Assembly (NCBI RefSeq): GCF_020615385.1
Contig: NZ_JAJAVB010000025.1
Span: 457,296 to 521,295, forward strand
Length of the DNA stretch: 64,000 nucleotides
Direction of reading: 5' to 3'
DNA from: Jiella soli
GTDB lineage: Bacteria; Pseudomonadota; Alphaproteobacteria; Rhizobiales; Rhizobiaceae
This document shows positions 62,602 through 64,000 of the stretch, piece by piece. Made by a program: the position numbers and the translations under genes. The number at the start of each line of letters is the position of its first letter. Position 1 is the stretch's first letter. The notes beneath the pieces were generated by a model that did no database searches, was not told the DNA's origin, and worked only from the letters and a program-made list of their open reading frames with translations.

Positions 62602-63434
62602 CGCTGATCGGCTTCGTCGGCAGCGTGTTCTCGCCCTATTACCGCTTCGCCGGCCGCCGGGAGCCGGAGGACCACGTCGCCCTCAACGTCGCCTTCTACG
62701 GGCCGCGCGCCAAGCGCTGGACGATGACCGAGCGGCGGCGCCGGGATCTGCATCGCGACGCCGGAACGCTCGCCGTCGGTCCGAGCGCCATGCATTGGGA
62801 CGGCTCCGGCCTGACCGTCGAGATCGACGAGGTGAGCCCGCTTCTGCCCTATCGCGTCAAGGGCCGGGTGCGGCTCTATCCGGAAGCGATCGTCAACCAT
62901 CCCGTGGTGCTAGACCGGCAGGCGCGGCACTGCTGGTGGCCGATCGCGCCGTGCGCGCGCGTCGAGGTGGAGCTGGACAAGCCCGCGCTCTCCTGGTCGG
63001 GCAGCGGCTATTTCGACTTCAACACCGGCGAAGTCCCGCTGGAGGAGAGCTTTTCGAACTGGAACTGGTGCCGCGCCAGCCTGCCCGACGACACCGCCGT
63101 CCTCTACGATCTCGTCGACCGGGACGGGCAGGCCTGTTCGCTGGCGATCCGCTTCGACCCGAAGACGGGCGTCAGCGACTTTTCGCCGCCGCCGGCCGCG
63201 AGCTTGCCCTCGACCTTCTGGCGCATGCGCCGCTCCACCCGCGCCGAGGCGCCGAGCGAGGCGCGGGTCGTGGAGACGCTGGAGGATTCGCCCTTCTACG
63301 CCCGATCCGTCGTCGCCACACGCCTCCTCGGCCGCGAGGTGACGGCGATCCACGAAAGCCTCGACCTCGACCGCTTCGCCCGGCCGGTGGTCCAGGCCAT
63401 GCTGCCCTTCCGGATGCCGAGACGGTTCGTCTGA
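62433..63434 (+). CDS. crtC: Carotenoid 1,2-hydratase CrtC
   Basis: A 333-residue hydratase adding water to the psi end group to form 1-hydroxy carotenoids. Family blocks are VPPGGYAWWYVDALS, GLTLIGFVGSVFSPYYRFAGRR, DHVALNVAFYGPRAKRWTMTER and HCWWPIAPCARVEVEL. Homology starts near position 62520, inside crtD, so the true start must lie within crtD. GTG 62433 is taken as the closest plausible start; GTG 62280 and ATG 62229 are also in frame. It is presumably co-transcribed with crtD. The order CrtC, CrtD, CrtF gives methoxylated carotenoids. Confidence 0.9.
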   Translation: MRRQRSSGSRPADGGPVGQDRLGRYSFGPRFDQQVPPGGYAWWYVDALSADGTFGLTLIGFVGSVFSPYYRFAGRREPEDHVALNVAFYGPRAKRWTMTERRRRDLHRDAGTLAVGPSAMHWDGSGLTVEIDEVSPLLPYRVKGRVRLYPEAIVNHPVVLDRQARHCWWPIAPCARVEVELDKPALSWSGSGYFDFNTGEVPLEESFSNWNWCRASLPDDTAVLYDLVDRDGQACSLAIRFDPKTGVSDFSPPPAASLPSTFWRMRRSTRAEAPSEARVVETLEDSPFYARSVVATRLLGREVTAIHESLDLDRFARPVVQAMLPFRMPRRFV

Positions 63435-63612
63435 GCAGCAGAGGAGGGTAAGCAAGCAATTGCGGGTCGCGGACGATCAGCCGCGTAACGATGGCGTCGT
63501 GCCTAGCGAACAATGTCGCAAGCCCCTTGACCGAAGCGGCGTGCCGGCGATCTCCCCGATGGCCCGGCTGCCGGATGGTGGTCACCGCTGGCCGCAACGA
63601 AGGAGACATCGC

Positions 63613-64000
63613 TTGAGCCGCACCCGCGACAGCCGCCACATCTCGGTTGACGAGCCGGCGAGGACGCCGCCGGCCAGCATCTTCTTCGCCTATATCGCGA
63701 TGGCCCCGCTCGCCGCCGGGGCGATCTTCCTCTGGTTCGCGCCCGATGCCCAGGCCTTCCTGGTTCTGAACCTCGTCCTGTTCTGGGGCGCCTCGATCCT
63801 GACCTTCCTCGCCGGCGTCCGGCGCGGCGTCAGCTTCCGCACGCCCTCGGGGCCGACGATCGCCCAGCTCGCCATGATGCTGTGGCTCTTCGTCCTTGGC
63901 TTCGTGGCGCTGGTCGCGACGGTCTGGGGATTTCCTCTTCTGGCGACGCTGATCGAACTTTCCGGCTATGTCAGCCTTGCGGTCCTCGATCCTATTGCGG
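63613..64000 (+). CDS. DUF3429-like membrane protein, 3'-truncated by the window edge
   Basis: A frame open to the right edge, about 129 residues visible, beginning at TTG 63613. AAGGAG lies 7-8 bases upstream, which decides this start despite the rare codon. The protein has a short polar N-terminus and at least four hydrophobic helices: FFAYIAMAPLAAGAIFLWF, FLVLNLVLFWGASILTFLAGVRRG, QLAMMLWLFVLGFVALVATV and a last one cut by the edge. The FWGASILTFLAGVRRG motif resembles the DUF3429 family. Function is unknown. It follows crtC by 178 bases and no photosynthesis link is evident. Confidence 0.7.
   Translation, partial: MSRTRDSRHISVDEPARTPPASIFFAYIAMAPLAAGAIFLWFAPDAQAFLVLNLVLFWGASILTFLAGVRRGVSFRTPSGPTIAQLAMMLWLFVLGFVALVATVWGFPLLATLIELSGYVSLAVLDPIA

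Overview
The window is high-GC alphaproteobacterial DNA, most likely from a Hyphomicrobiales (Rhizobiales-type) aerobic anoxygenic phototroph. The evidence is a large photosynthesis gene cluster with the oxygen-dependent cyclase AcsF, a PpsR/PpaA regulator pair, alphaproteobacterial housekeeping genes (serC-alaE-like-serA, phbA-phbB/phaR, ispG) and dense ATGA start/stop overlaps. No insertion sequence, CRISPR array, tRNA or rRNA gene was recognised.

Left part (1-32 kb): a truncated zinc-peptidase-like gene; a trehalose operon treZ-malQ-treY followed by a ThuA-like and a ThuB-like gene; a five-repeat DUF1217 protein; a small PepSY protein; the polyhydroxybutyrate genes phbB and phbA with the divergent regulator phaR; rpmF; mtgA; a farnesyl-diphosphate synthase; an ispG-lytic transglycosylase pair; two tandem tiny membrane proteins; an acyl-CoA synthetase; an outer-membrane beta-barrel; serC-alaE-like-serA behind a hairpin leader; and a CHASE4-like/GGDEF diguanylate cyclase.

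Right part (30-63.4 kb): photosynthesis. Leftward ppaA-ppsR encode the redox/light regulators. Rightward bchF-bchN-bchB-bchH-bchL-bchM-lhaA-puhA-puhB-puhC-orf-acsF-puhE::cobW form one nearly gap-free superoperon. It carries protochlorophyllide reduction, Mg chelation and methylation, ring closure, the reaction-centre H subunit and assembly factors. Leftward crtF, bchC-bchX-bchY-bchZ-pufQ-like-pufB-pufA-pufL-pufM-pufC give chlorophyllide reduction, LH1 and the reaction centre with its tetraheme cytochrome. A TrkH-type K+ transporter lies between the two convergent arms. Divergent crtD-crtC complete the methoxylated-carotenoid branch. Exact TGTC-N10-GACA or TGT-N12-ACA PpsR boxes sit at ppaA/bchF, bchC and crtF/crtD, so the regulator encoded here probably controls all three transcription starts. 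bchI, bchD, bchG, bchP and crtB/I are not in the window.

The most unusual points are an in-frame fusion of the photosynthetic assembly protein PuhE with a CobW-type G3E GTPase carrying an 18-histidine tract, a PufB whose usually conserved His(-18) is Asn, a PufC with a roughly 190-residue Pro/Gly/Thr/Gln-rich tail, a PpsR with a single cysteine, and a frame-overlapped crtD/crtC pair.
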